A DNA stretch of 33,787 nucleotides from a virus, in IMG/VR virus record IMGVR_UViG_3300007345_000130, positions 1 through 33,787 of that record; one strand, given 5' to 3'. The stretch's first letter is position 1, and every line of letters begins with the position of its first letter. A model generated the notes under the pieces. It worked only from the letters and a program-made list of their open reading frames with translations. It did not search any database and had not been told where the DNA came from. This document shows, piece by piece, positions 8,770-16,729 of this stretch. The position numbers and the translations under genes are program-made.

Positions 8770-9693
8770 TTATAATGAAAGTTTCATGTTAATAAAGTCT
8801 GTAAATCCAAAATCATTCGTGTTGTTGATTAAATTGTGGATTTTCTTATATCCCATTTCCGATGGGTCTTTTTCATTTAATTTAACGGCATGAACGTTTA
8901 TGCCATACGATTGTAATTCTTCAGTGTTTTTCATGACATTAAATAAAGCATCGTTATCTAAAATAATATAAACGTCTTTAACTCCATTCATAATTATTTT
9001 AAATACCAATTCTTCAGGTAAAGTTTTTCCAAATAAAGGTATAGCATTTCGTTTTATTGCTATTGCGTCAAAAATTCCTTCCACTAAATATAAAGGCTGT
9101 GTGTAACTTAAAAACATTTCAAACCCAACCACATTTTTTGACACCTTTGGATTTTTATACTTCAGTGGGTGGTCTGGTATCCATGTTCTACCAACAAAAT
9201 AATTTAACTGTCCATTTTCGTCATAACTAGGTAATATGATTCGTTTTTCATATTCACCTTTGTCGCAATAACCAATGTTATATTTTAAAATTTCCGCCGG
9301 AGTTATTCCACGTTTTTTCAAATAATGTATTGCATGATTGTATGAAAAATCGTTTTGTTTGTAACACAAACTTTTAAATTCATCAGGTAACCGCAGAACT
9401 TCATCAACCGTTTCGGTTTTGTGTTCATAATCACCTTGGATTAATTTTAATTGTTTTAATCCTTCGTATAATTTTTTTGGAACTTTTAAAAACTTAAATA
9501 AAGTTCTAATGCTTTTTCCTCTTGTGTCGTGTGAATGTCCACAAATCCAACATTTCCAATTCTGAGTCTCCAAATTTACAGACAACTTGGGTTTGTGGTG
9601 GTTACAACATGGACAGAAATAAAGCGTCTCGCCACCACGAACCTCTTGACCTGTATGACCAAACGCTTTATCTATTAAACTTTTCAACGACAT
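8770..9693 (-). CDS. 61: DNA primase (gp61-like, zinc finger + Toprim)
   Basis: Makes RNA primers for lagging-strand synthesis, working with a replicative helicase not in this window. The 307-residue protein has an N-terminal zinc-binding module (C27/C30 and C48/C51, CPCC and CWIC) followed by a Toprim catalytic fold: LVEGIFDA with E205 and D209, then IILDNDA with D246 and D248. There is no helicase domain, which fits the T4 arrangement of separate primase and helicase (T4 gp61 is 342 residues). A consensus sigma-70 promoter lies immediately upstream, its -10 box ending 8 bases from the ATG, with no room for a ribosome binding site. No other Met lies near the N-terminus, so the message may be leaderless. 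The fusion nuclease follows 5 bases later and is probably co-transcribed. Confidence 0.93.
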   Translation of the reverse strand: MSLKSLIDKAFGHTGQEVRGGETLYFCPCCNHHKPKLSVNLETQNWKCWICGHSHDTRGKSIRTLFKFLKVPKKLYEGLKQLKLIQGDYEHKTETVDEVLRLPDEFKSLCYKQNDFSYNHAIHYLKKRGITPAEILKYNIGYCDKGEYEKRIILPSYDENGQLNYFVGRTWIPDHPLKYKNPKVSKNVVGFEMFLSYTQPLYLVEGIFDAIAIKRNAIPLFGKTLPEELVFKIIMNGVKDVYIILDNDALFNVMKNTEELQSYGINVHAVKLNEKDPSEMGYKKIHNLINNTNDFGFTDFINMKLSL

Positions 9694-9701
9694 AACACGA
9701 T

Positions 9702-9730
9702 ATTATATACTATATCAGTGGAATTGTCAA
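9702..9730 (-). promoter_or_regulatory. Consensus sigma-70 promoter of primase
   Basis: The sense strand has TTGACA (9730-9725), a 17-base spacer and TATAAT (9707-9702), a full consensus match. Eight bases separate the -10 box from the primase ATG, so transcription should start at or within about three bases of the start codon. It lies in the gap between the resolvase gene and the primase gene and would drive primase plus the gp47-gp46 fusion. Confidence 0.85.
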
Positions 9731-9740
9731 TATATAAAAA

Positions 9741-10241
9741 CTATTTATTATAACATGCTAATACAATGGCATCATACATATCAATGTTCTTTTTGTCAAA
9801 GTTGCCTGCTCTGTTGATATGAACCCACCTAGACGTGTCAAATCTCTTTTCTATCTCTTGTTTGACATAATCCTTAGAGTTGATACCTTTGACTCTTGCT
9901 TTACCAAATAGCGACTTTCTAGCGGTATTTACATTAACAAGATGAATCGGAACAGGGTAAAACTTATCAGTTAGAATATATTCAAATATTGCATTGAATC
10001 TAACCAACTGAATTATAACCTGTTGACTTGTTCTTCCTCCGGAGAATCCACTGAGCGGAGCTTCTATATTAATTCGTTCAGGAACTCGTTTATCGCTTAA
10101 CGAATCCAAAACAGCATAAGTTTTTTCTTTTGGGGTTTCAAACTTGCTGATATCAACATAACCAGCATCTATGAGTTTTTCGTCACTCACATATGACCAA
10201 CCGACGCATGTTGTGGATGCGTCAAATCCTAATGTAACCAT
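9741..10241 (-). CDS. RuvC-like Holliday junction resolvase
   Basis: A 166-residue protein with the RNase H-fold nuclease pattern of RuvC-type resolvases. The first strand carries the metal-binding aspartate in LGFDASTTCVGW (D7), the second acidic residue is in NIEAP (E60), and the C-terminal acidic residues are in NIDMYDAI (D154, D157). It probably cuts branched DNA made during recombination-dependent replication before packaging, the job done in T4 by the unrelated endonuclease VII (gp49). It stands just upstream of primase and the gp47-gp46 fusion, which supports this role. A Shine-Dalgarno sequence AAAGG precedes the ATG. The exact substrate is inferred from the fold. Confidence 0.85.
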   Translation of the reverse strand: MVTLGFDASTTCVGWSYVSDEKLIDAGYVDISKFETPKEKTYAVLDSLSDKRVPERINIEAPLSGFSGGRTSQQVIIQLVRFNAIFEYILTDKFYPVPIHLVNVNTARKSLFGKARVKGINSKDYVKQEIEKRFDTSRWVHINRAGNFDKKNIDMYDAIVLACYNK

Positions 10242-10261
10242 TTATAACCTTTATTGTTTGT

Positions 10262-10669
10262 TTATTGTATTCCGCCAGTATAATAACGTTTGTTACTAAA
10301 ACCAGGAATACCATCTAAATAATTTAATGCGTTCGCTTTATATGAAGTTGACTTAACTTGCATATTCTTAACAAATTGACTTTGATATAAGTCAGTAAAG
10401 TAATTTACAGCACTTGGAACTCCACGTTCTTCAGAATACATAGAGATTGCACCAGGTCCACCCAAGCCAATTCCACGAAAGTCAGAAGCATCTCCAGCAC
10501 TCTTACCCATTACAAATCCATCAGCATATTTGTTTTCCATATAGTCAACCGAAACAGGCGCTTCACGTTCCTTCTGACCCTTCCATCCCAAATAACGCTC
10601 CTCTAATGAAGTCGCTAATGAGGTTCTTGTAATTCCTACTCCTGTATCTGATGAATCTGCTGTTGCCAT
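10262..10669 (-). CDS. Unrecognised small protein, probably virion
   Basis: A 135-residue Gly- and Ser-rich soluble protein with no motif I recognise. It lies between the large propeller protein and the resolvase. It has one of the two starts in the window where a TATTTATA motif is followed by a proper leader: the motif lies 18 bases upstream and a strong Shine-Dalgarno AAAGGAAA stands between motif and ATG. This implies efficient late expression, as for a structural protein, but the role is inferred. Confidence 0.75.
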   Translation of the reverse strand: MATADSSDTGVGITRTSLATSLEERYLGWKGQKEREAPVSVDYMENKYADGFVMGKSAGDASDFRGIGLGGPGAISMYSEERGVPSAVNYFTDLYQSQFVKNMQVKSTSYKANALNYLDGIPGFSNKRYYTGGIQ

Positions 10670-10687
10670 AATATTTCCTTTGTTGCT

Positions 10688-10695
10688 TATAAATA
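10688..10695 (-). promoter_or_regulatory. TATTTATA motif with Shine-Dalgarno leader
   Basis: The sense strand reads TATTTATA, then AGCAAC, then AAAGGAAA and ATG. The spacing leaves room for a transcription start about six bases downstream and a short leader with a ribosome binding site, which argues that the motif is a promoter element. Confidence 0.55.
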
Positions 10696-10716
10696 TAATG
10701 ATTTTTTAAAAAACCA

Positions 10717-13700
10717 TCACATATCGATTCTAACAATGAAATTTAGCGGATCGTTTTGTAACACTTTTATTGGCTTTCCTAATTTAGCAACCGCAACCAT
10801 TTCGTAATTTTCATTGTATAATCCAATTGACGTTACGTATGGAGATTGATAACTTCCTGTTTTGTCAATTGAAGACGATTCTAAGTAATTGTAAAATGTT
10901 GGATCGACTTGTGTTAAATTAAATTTACCGGTTAATTTATCTAAATAATTTACTACCAAATCAGGAGTGTTTCGTGTTGAATTGTCGTTTATATTTCCTT
11001 CGATTAAACGTTCATCACGTAGATTTGACCAATAATTTAACAATATATTAGCATCATAATTGTCAGCCTTTCCATCTCCATCAAAATCAAGATAACCAGC
11101 ATTATCCAACGCTACTAATTTATCATACGTGTCTGCGTCTAACTTACCACCGTCCAACTCAAATTCTTCCTGTAATACATTTGTTTCATACCCATTCAAA
11201 ACAAGAGCATCTTCAGCCTCAGTAATTATAATATCATTGTTCCACCAAGCCTCAGTTTGTTCCTGAACATAACCATTGTCGGTTGATGTTTGATCTTCTG
11301 GTAAAAATTTAAATTTGTTTAAATATCGAAGAATCAAATCTAAATCGTCAAAATCAAATATACCATCGCCATTTATATCCAATATGACCTTTTCCTTTAC
11401 AAGAGCGGAAGGATTTGTGCTTATATTAAATTCTCCTTTTTCAACAGGAATCAAAAACTCATTTTCGTATAAGGTGTGTTCTCCCTTGAAGTTGACAATA
11501 TGACCACGACTTCCTGTTGCTGTAAATATCTCACCGAAAAATGAACCCGTGTCGGTTATGGTCATTATGCCATTCTTATAAAATACATTTCCAACTTTGT
11601 AATAGTTGTTAAGATCGGGAGTATTATAAATAAATACAGACCCGCTTGCCTTCATAGGCATCCCCGACTTCAACGTTTCTAATTGAAAATATTCACTTGA
11701 ATGTGAAATCGATGTATCATAATCCTCATTTACATGAGAAGGTGCTCCAACGAAAATATATTGATCTGTGATCTTTACGGAATTTCCAAATTGTTGTGTA
11801 GAACGATTTATAAGCTTTCTTTTTGTAAAGTTCTTTTCGAGTTGCCAATTTAAATCATCATCTAAATTATAAACAAACAATTTACCAGCGTCGGTTTCAA
11901 CTTCGTAATCTTCAATTGAATATGATCCAGTTCCATCGTAAGATGCTGTTACAAACGTTTTCTCAATTGGACATCCTACCACAAATCGATTGTTTTCTAT
12001 GTCAACCGACTTACCAAACCAATTGTTTCGCAAAGTATCTCCTTGGAACATAAATCTGTCTGCAAACTTAACCCCACATTCTATAGTTTCAATGTCATCA
12101 TCACAACAATTTCCACAATAAAATAAATCCTCAGGAGGATCGCCTGCTTCATAAGCATACACCGCTCCTATATTAAAACTCTGAGACACCAATGTTACCG
12201 TTCCAAATGTAGGCGACCCCACAATTACATACTCACCATCAACCGCTACAGAATGTCCATATGAATCGCCAACGTTTTCACCAATATACTTAGGAACTTC
12301 AATTGACGCTGTGATAGAATAATTTTTATCCATCTTACAAGCAGGCAACCAAGATCCAGATACGCAACTCGATCCGCTTATCTCAACTTCTTCTCCAACG
12401 AATCTATATACATATACTTTGCCACCGCCGTGTTGTTGTCGTTTGTCGTTTCCAATAACCAATATATCACCATCCATGTCAAGACTTCCGCCAAAACGCT
12501 CGTTCTCCTTCGGATCAGGAGCAACCAATCTAGCATGCAAAACAAACGTATTTGTTCCCGATACATAAGTTGGTGGATCAGTCTCCATAAAAATAGTAGC
12601 ATCTGTGTCCTCCAGTATGAACTCACTAGCACAAAATGAATTTGTTAAAGGAAAGAAATATGAATCTTCGGGAGATACAGGCTGATAAAAACTTCCTGTT
12701 GCTATATCTAAACAAGGATCGGTTTCGTGGTTGTATGTTTTGCGTTGGTAAATATAAACCGCACCAGCATCATTGTTATATCCAGGCGCACCTACCGCTA
12801 ATACATTGTTGTTGATCTTTACAGCAAAACCAAATTCATCGTCGGTTACTTCACTTTCAAGAACGTTGATTGTTCCCCAGTGATCAATTCCGCCTTTATA
12901 TTTATCAAATACAAATACAGTACCAGAACGACTTCCGCTCAAACATTCTACATTAGGCGAACCAATTGCCATAAACTGACCTTCGATAGAAATAGCCGAT
13001 CCAAATTTGTCATCTTCTGATGTAAATGGCGAAGGTTCGTTTGACGTTACAACATATCCGCCTTGTTCCATTTCAAGTAACCACGAATCATCTGTAGCAA
13101 TTTGTAATGCAATCGAATGTTGACTCCAAGGCGAGTATAACGTTTTAAGTGATCTAAAAATACTTTCAGACACATCATACTTCATCAAATGTGCCCATCC
13201 GGCTTTAGGATGTGTTAAACTGCCACTATCATCTGGACAACCAACTAACAAATATCCGTCGGTATAATCAACTTCTTCTCCGAATCTTTCGTTTAATGGG
13301 TTGAAACTTTCTGTAGGATAAATTGTCAAGTGACGATCATTTGCGTGATGTTCTTCGTTTGTCAATGGTCTGACATTCACTTCCGATTGGAAATATTTGT
13401 CAGTCATAACCAAATTAGTATAGCCATCGTCAGCAATAGTATAAACTTCGTCCGGATTTGATTTGTCAATTATTTTTACGCTTCCGGGATGAATACTTTC
13501 ACCATACAATTCCTTTGGAACAGTTCCAACTGTAACCGTGTCATAAATTTTACGAACTTCTTTACGTTTTCCGAATTTATCGAAGTCGATTGTCTCAATT
13601 CCAAATTTATGTTCTGGATTTGAAAACTCATAAAACTGACTTTTGATTGCGTTATAAACCAATCGTTTGTAAGTTCCGTCTGTATTTAATGGGTTGTCAG

Positions 13701-13977
13701 AACCACTATAAAATAAACTAGAGGATTCGTAAAACGTTCCGGTGATTTTTTCACCGTATGAAATTTTAAACTTTTTTGAATCGTCTGCACTATATAATAA
13801 AGATGCAGACGGCGGGTTTGTGCAAAATAAGGGTAAAGCACTTCCAAATTTTTCTACCCATAAATCACACACCTCTTCCGTAAGCTCATTGTCTTCCCCC
13901 ATATTCTGAAGAAACCACGTCTTGAAAGTCTTGAATGGTCTTACGGTAATGTCGGAACGTTTTAAATTCTTTATCAT
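10717..13977 (-). CDS. Large virion protein: 7 FG-GAP repeats, dockerin-like EF-hands
   Basis: A 1086-residue protein with an unusual domain order. Residues about 228-790 hold seven FG-GAP (integrin-alpha type) repeats, each with a pattern such as ERFGGSLDMDGDILVIG, centred near 231, 324, 381, 494, 571, 653 and 730; seven repeats would close one beta-propeller. At 867-878 (DINGDGIFDFDD) and 964-975 (DFDGDGKADNYD) there are two calcium-binding loops of dockerin type, each followed by a helix. The last 40 residues match the C-terminus of the 363-residue structural protein upstream. A Cys cluster (C621, C624, C625) is also present. It is probably an appendage or baseplate-attached adhesin; the partner is unknown. 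It has no Shine-Dalgarno sequence, and a TATTTATA motif ends three bases before the ATG. A homing endonuclease gene lies immediately upstream. Confidence 0.88.
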   Translation of the reverse strand: MIKNLKRSDITVRPFKTFKTWFLQNMGEDNELTEEVCDLWVEKFGSALPLFCTNPPSASLLYSADDSKKFKISYGEKITGTFYESSSLFYSGSDNPLNTDGTYKRLVYNAIKSQFYEFSNPEHKFGIETIDFDKFGKRKEVRKIYDTVTVGTVPKELYGESIHPGSVKIIDKSNPDEVYTIADDGYTNLVMTDKYFQSEVNVRPLTNEEHHANDRHLTIYPTESFNPLNERFGEEVDYTDGYLLVGCPDDSGSLTHPKAGWAHLMKYDVSESIFRSLKTLYSPWSQHSIALQIATDDSWLLEMEQGGYVVTSNEPSPFTSEDDKFGSAISIEGQFMAIGSPNVECLSGSRSGTVFVFDKYKGGIDHWGTINVLESEVTDDEFGFAVKINNNVLAVGAPGYNNDAGAVYIYQRKTYNHETDPCLDIATGSFYQPVSPEDSYFFPLTNSFCASEFILEDTDATIFMETDPPTYVSGTNTFVLHARLVAPDPKENERFGGSLDMDGDILVIGNDKRQQHGGGKVYVYRFVGEEVEISGSSCVSGSWLPACKMDKNYSITASIEVPKYIGENVGDSYGHSVAVDGEYVIVGSPTFGTVTLVSQSFNIGAVYAYEAGDPPEDLFYCGNCCDDDIETIECGVKFADRFMFQGDTLRNNWFGKSVDIENNRFVVGCPIEKTFVTASYDGTGSYSIEDYEVETDAGKLFVYNLDDDLNWQLEKNFTKRKLINRSTQQFGNSVKITDQYIFVGAPSHVNEDYDTSISHSSEYFQLETLKSGMPMKASGSVFIYNTPDLNNYYKVGNVFYKNGIMTITDTGSFFGEIFTATGSRGHIVNFKGEHTLYENEFLIPVEKGEFNISTNPSALVKEKVILDINGDGIFDFDDLDLILRYLNKFKFLPEDQTSTDNGYVQEQTEAWWNNDIIITEAEDALVLNGYETNVLQEEFELDGGKLDADTYDKLVALDNAGYLDFDGDGKADNYDANILLNYWSNLRDERLIEGNINDNSTRNTPDLVVNYLDKLTGKFNLTQVDPTFYNYLESSSIDKTGSYQSPYVTSIGLYNENYEMVAVAKLGKPIKVLQNDPLNFIVRIDM

Positions 13978-13980
13978 GTA

Positions 13981-13988
13981 TATAAATA
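13981..13988 (-). promoter_or_regulatory. TATTTATA motif (candidate late promoter), 3 nt before ATG
   Basis: The sense strand reads TATTTATATACATG, in the 15-base gap between the homing endonuclease stop and the propeller protein start. The propeller gene therefore keeps its own signal despite the mobile gene upstream. Confidence 0.5.
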
Positions 13989-13992
13989 TAGT

Positions 13993-14871
13993 TTAAACAA
14001 ATATCTTGTCTATAACATCATCAACAACGGTTATGTCTTTATTTATATCAGTTTCCCATAATCGATACACAATATAACCACGACGTTCTGCCAATTCTTC
14101 TTTGAATTTGTCGTTTTTTCTAACCTCATTTATTTCTTTACAATGAGACTTTGTGTTCGGATTTCCGTGCCAAAAATCACCATCAACTTCAATTAAAGCA
14201 GGTTTGCCTTTGATTTTAAAATCGTATATTTTACAAATATCACCTTCTGTTATATAAAATTGAAATGTATTATCAATTCCTAATTCATTTAACCGATCAT
14301 TTACTTTTTTTTCTAACTTATTCATCGGTTGTCTCTCAAATATTTTTTTTATAGTTTCTGGAGAGTGTGTTTTGCCATACATTGGATTGTTTTTAGGATC
14401 TTTAAGTCTTTCTTTAGCCTTTTCTCCTATTTTTTTCTTAACGTCTATCGAATGTTCCTTTCCAAACATAGGATGATTTTCTTTATTTTTCAAACGCTCT
14501 TTTGCTTTTTTGCCTATTTTTTTCTTGATTTCATCCGTCATGAAATCACGTTTTTTTCCAAAGAACGGATGTTTTTCTCCTTTTTTACCCTCACTTAATT
14601 TTCGTTTGGTTTCTTCTTTCATATGGCCTTTAGGTATACCCCTTTGCATATCACCTATCAATTGAGGGAGAAATTCAGGAGAAACTTTTCCTTTAACCAA
14701 TTTATCGCTATATGGACATATATTCCAACCGAATTCATGAAAATCTTCTATGTTTTCACGTATATATTCTTTATATACAATCCCATGCTTTGATCTTAAA
14801 TGTTTTGACATGTTTTGAATGCTACAATCAAATCCACAAACCTTACATATAATACGTTTTTGTTTCTTCAT
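13993..14871 (-). CDS. Free-standing homing endonuclease (zinc finger, NUMOD3-like repeats, Vsr-like nuclease)
   Basis: A selfish nuclease that would copy its own gene into related genomes. From the ATG at 14871 it has 292 residues: an N-terminal C2H2-like finger (CKVCGFDCSIQNMSKHLRSKH region, about 8-29), three NUMOD3-like DNA-binding repeats (GKKGEKHPFFGKK, HPMFGKEHS, NPMYGKTHS, about 95-180) separated by near-identical KKKIGxKAKERLK segments, and a C-terminal PD-(D/E)xK fold of the Vsr/very-short-patch type (DFKIKGKPALIEVDGDFWHG, then YRLWETDI). An in-frame GTG at 14886 is possible but less likely. No intron is evident, so it is free-standing, sitting between two structural genes. The target is probably a nearby tail gene in related phages, which is inferred. 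Confidence 0.9.
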   Translation of the reverse strand: MKKQKRIICKVCGFDCSIQNMSKHLRSKHGIVYKEYIRENIEDFHEFGWNICPYSDKLVKGKVSPEFLPQLIGDMQRGIPKGHMKEETKRKLSEGKKGEKHPFFGKKRDFMTDEIKKKIGKKAKERLKNKENHPMFGKEHSIDVKKKIGEKAKERLKDPKNNPMYGKTHSPETIKKIFERQPMNKLEKKVNDRLNELGIDNTFQFYITEGDICKIYDFKIKGKPALIEVDGDFWHGNPNTKSHCKEINEVRKNDKFKEELAERRGYIVYRLWETDINKDITVVDDVIDKIFV

Positions 14872-14937
14872 GATTATATATATCACGAAAAAACAAAAAC
14901 TATACGGTATCTAACTTTATTTTTAGTAAAGGCTCAG

Positions 14938-16029
14938 TTACCAATCTAAGCGAATTTTCAAAAGGGCTTCTGTCGAAAATGTTTTCTGAATTGGTTGACT
15001 TAACTTAGCAACCGCAATCAATTCGTTGTTATCATCATATAATCCAACAGTTGTGATATAAACTTGTGGATCGTTTTGGAATGTAGTAAAACGAATTTTT
15101 CCTTCGTCGTTTGGATTACTTACCTCAGTTTCTCTCAAAGAGAATGTTGGATTGTTTGAATAATTAAATTCTTGGTTTTTAACACGAACAAAATAATGTC
15201 TTGATGGAATACTTTCTTCATTTCCACCCTTCATAATATTTGATGTTATAGCAGAATTTAATGCCTCATATAGTTTAGTTTGATTTAAAGCATATCCATT
15301 TGCACTTCCAGTAGAAGGAGTTAACTCACTACCAACGATAGCAGCCAACTTCTCAGGATTCAACATAACAACTCCCAAACGTGGGTAAATTAGACCAACA
15401 CCTTCTGGATCAAATGTAGTTGCAAGTGATGTAGACGTTCCAAGAGAACCACTGACAATGTTATACTGAGCTTTAGCAGACAGAGATCCTGTTGTAGAAA
15501 ATGTAGCAGATTCATCTACAAATGTAAACAATCCATTACTTCCGCTAATAGAGAACTGTAGTCTTCCGTTTACAAGTCTTTCTTTAAATCTGCTAGAACC
15601 GAAGTTAATAGCATAAAAGTCTGTTTTGTCGATTGACGTTGCATTGTCACCGCTTCCACTTTGGAATGTGAAAAAGTCATCTCCCGGACTTAAAATTAAA
15701 TTTTGATATTGTGTGTATACCGCTTGTGTCGGTTTGATCTTTACAGTCGATAAATCACGTTCAGATGACCCCGAAGCAGCATTATGACCATACGTAAGCG
15801 AGAATAATTGTTCAGACGTTGCTGAACTAACATCAGAATCAAATACATCTAAATAATATAAACCACTTTTAGGTTCAAATTCAGAAGAACCTGTTATTTG
15901 TGCTTGAACACTAGATGTAAATAAACTTGATGAAAATGTAGAAGCTCCTCCTGGAAATAATCCAAGAGATACGTTCTGCACTCTTCCTGCTACGATGTCA
16001 CTTGATTCAAATGTTCTAAATGTACTCAT
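14938..16029 (-). CDS. Virion structural protein, 363 residues
   Basis: A beta-rich, Ser/Gly/Thr-rich soluble protein of the kind found in T4-type baseplates and appendages. Its C-terminal 85 residues (279-363), with EFNYSNNPTF and ITTVGLYDDNNELIAVAKL as hallmarks, form a domain I recall in structural proteins of many large phages. The same end motif closes the propeller protein downstream, so the two genes share a module, probably for attachment to a common partner. It starts two bases after the 210-residue gene's stop, with AGGA about eight bases before the ATG. The exact location in the particle is not known. Confidence 0.82.
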   Translation of the reverse strand: MSTFRTFESSDIVAGRVQNVSLGLFPGGASTFSSSLFTSSVQAQITGSSEFEPKSGLYYLDVFDSDVSSATSEQLFSLTYGHNAASGSSERDLSTVKIKPTQAVYTQYQNLILSPGDDFFTFQSGSGDNATSIDKTDFYAINFGSSRFKERLVNGRLQFSISGSNGLFTFVDESATFSTTGSLSAKAQYNIVSGSLGTSTSLATTFDPEGVGLIYPRLGVVMLNPEKLAAIVGSELTPSTGSANGYALNQTKLYEALNSAITSNIMKGGNEESIPSRHYFVRVKNQEFNYSNNPTFSLRETEVSNPNDEGKIRFTTFQNDPQVYITTVGLYDDNNELIAVAKLSQPIQKTFSTEALLKIRLDW

Positions 16030-16031
16030 TA

Positions 16032-16664
16032 TTATGATCCTATTACATTAACGGTTACATCAATTGTTTTACTACCACCAGACTCATTACCGATAAGAGT
16101 AAGTGTAGTGTTTAGTGTAGACGTTAGAGAATTGTTTGGTATGAAACGGAACTTGATGCCTGTTGCTACTTGAGCAGTTTCGGAACTAACATCACCCAAG
16201 AAACTTGGGATTGTAGCTTGAACAGAACTGTCAAGACCTTCACCGATAACCGTTCCAGCATTTTTGTTAGCAAGAATAGCAGTATATCCAAGTTTTGTAT
16301 TGAATGTTGGGTTTGTAGAAGGAACGATCACAGTCTCACCACGATATGTAGACTTAACGTTGATGTTCTCCTGACCAACACTGATGACCGGGATAAAAGT
16401 AGAACCAGCAGGCAACGTAACCAATTTATACTTCAATACTTGAGACTCATCACTGAATGGTTCAAATATTGGAGTGTTTTTTAAAGCCACATCATAAAAA
16501 GCACTTCCTTGTGGATGATTTGGATCGTATAAACGATAATCAATTTCATCATCAGATAAAGCGAACGATGTGATATTCAATGCTCCACGTTGAGCCAGAA
16601 TCTCTCTTCCTTTTTTGGTCAACACTGCATTTACAGTAATTGTTGAATTGTCAAGGTATGCCAT
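16032..16664 (-). CDS. Conserved virion structural protein, 210 residues
   Basis: The N-terminus (MAYLDNSTITVNAVLTKKGR and the following 40 residues, with LSDDEIDYRLYDPNHPQGS) is a pattern I recall from structural proteins of large myoviruses, often encoded beside baseplate genes. The rest is beta-rich. There is no membrane segment or enzyme motif. It has the best ribosome binding site in the tail block, TAGGAGAA, and a TATTTATA motif 31 bases upstream, so it is probably made abundantly late. The 363-residue protein follows after two bases and is probably translated from the same message. The function is inferred from context. Confidence 0.8.
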   Translation of the reverse strand: MAYLDNSTITVNAVLTKKGREILAQRGALNITSFALSDDEIDYRLYDPNHPQGSAFYDVALKNTPIFEPFSDESQVLKYKLVTLPAGSTFIPVISVGQENINVKSTYRGETVIVPSTNPTFNTKLGYTAILANKNAGTVIGEGLDSSVQATIPSFLGDVSSETAQVATGIKFRFIPNNSLTSTLNTTLTLIGNESGGSKTIDVTVNVIGS

Positions 16665-16695
16665 TATTAAATTCTCCTATAATTTGTTTATTACG

Positions 16696-16703
16696 TATAA
16701 ATA
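16696..16703 (-). promoter_or_regulatory. TATTTATA motif with 31-nt leader and Shine-Dalgarno
   Basis: The sense strand has TATTTATA in the gap after the 1401-residue gene, then a leader that contains TAGGAGAA (16679-16672) before the ATG. This is the longest leader among the ten motif copies and fits a promoter reading. Confidence 0.55.
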
Positions 16704-16729
16704 TTCGTCAGTTACATTTTTCTCAGATT

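Noticed and set aside
10699-10716. TTTTTTAAAAAA palindrome after the propeller gene as a terminator
   Set aside because: It is only A-T pairs with no GC stem, and the next gene has its own signal, so termination is not supported.
12378-12632. An 84-codon minus-strand open frame inside the propeller gene
   Set aside because: It is out of frame within a continuous FG-GAP coding region and looks like a chance shadow.
14872-14886. GTG start for the homing endonuclease five codons upstream
   Set aside because: The added residues MIYII fit no family pattern, and the ATG followed by KKQKRIICKVC is the natural start of the zinc finger.
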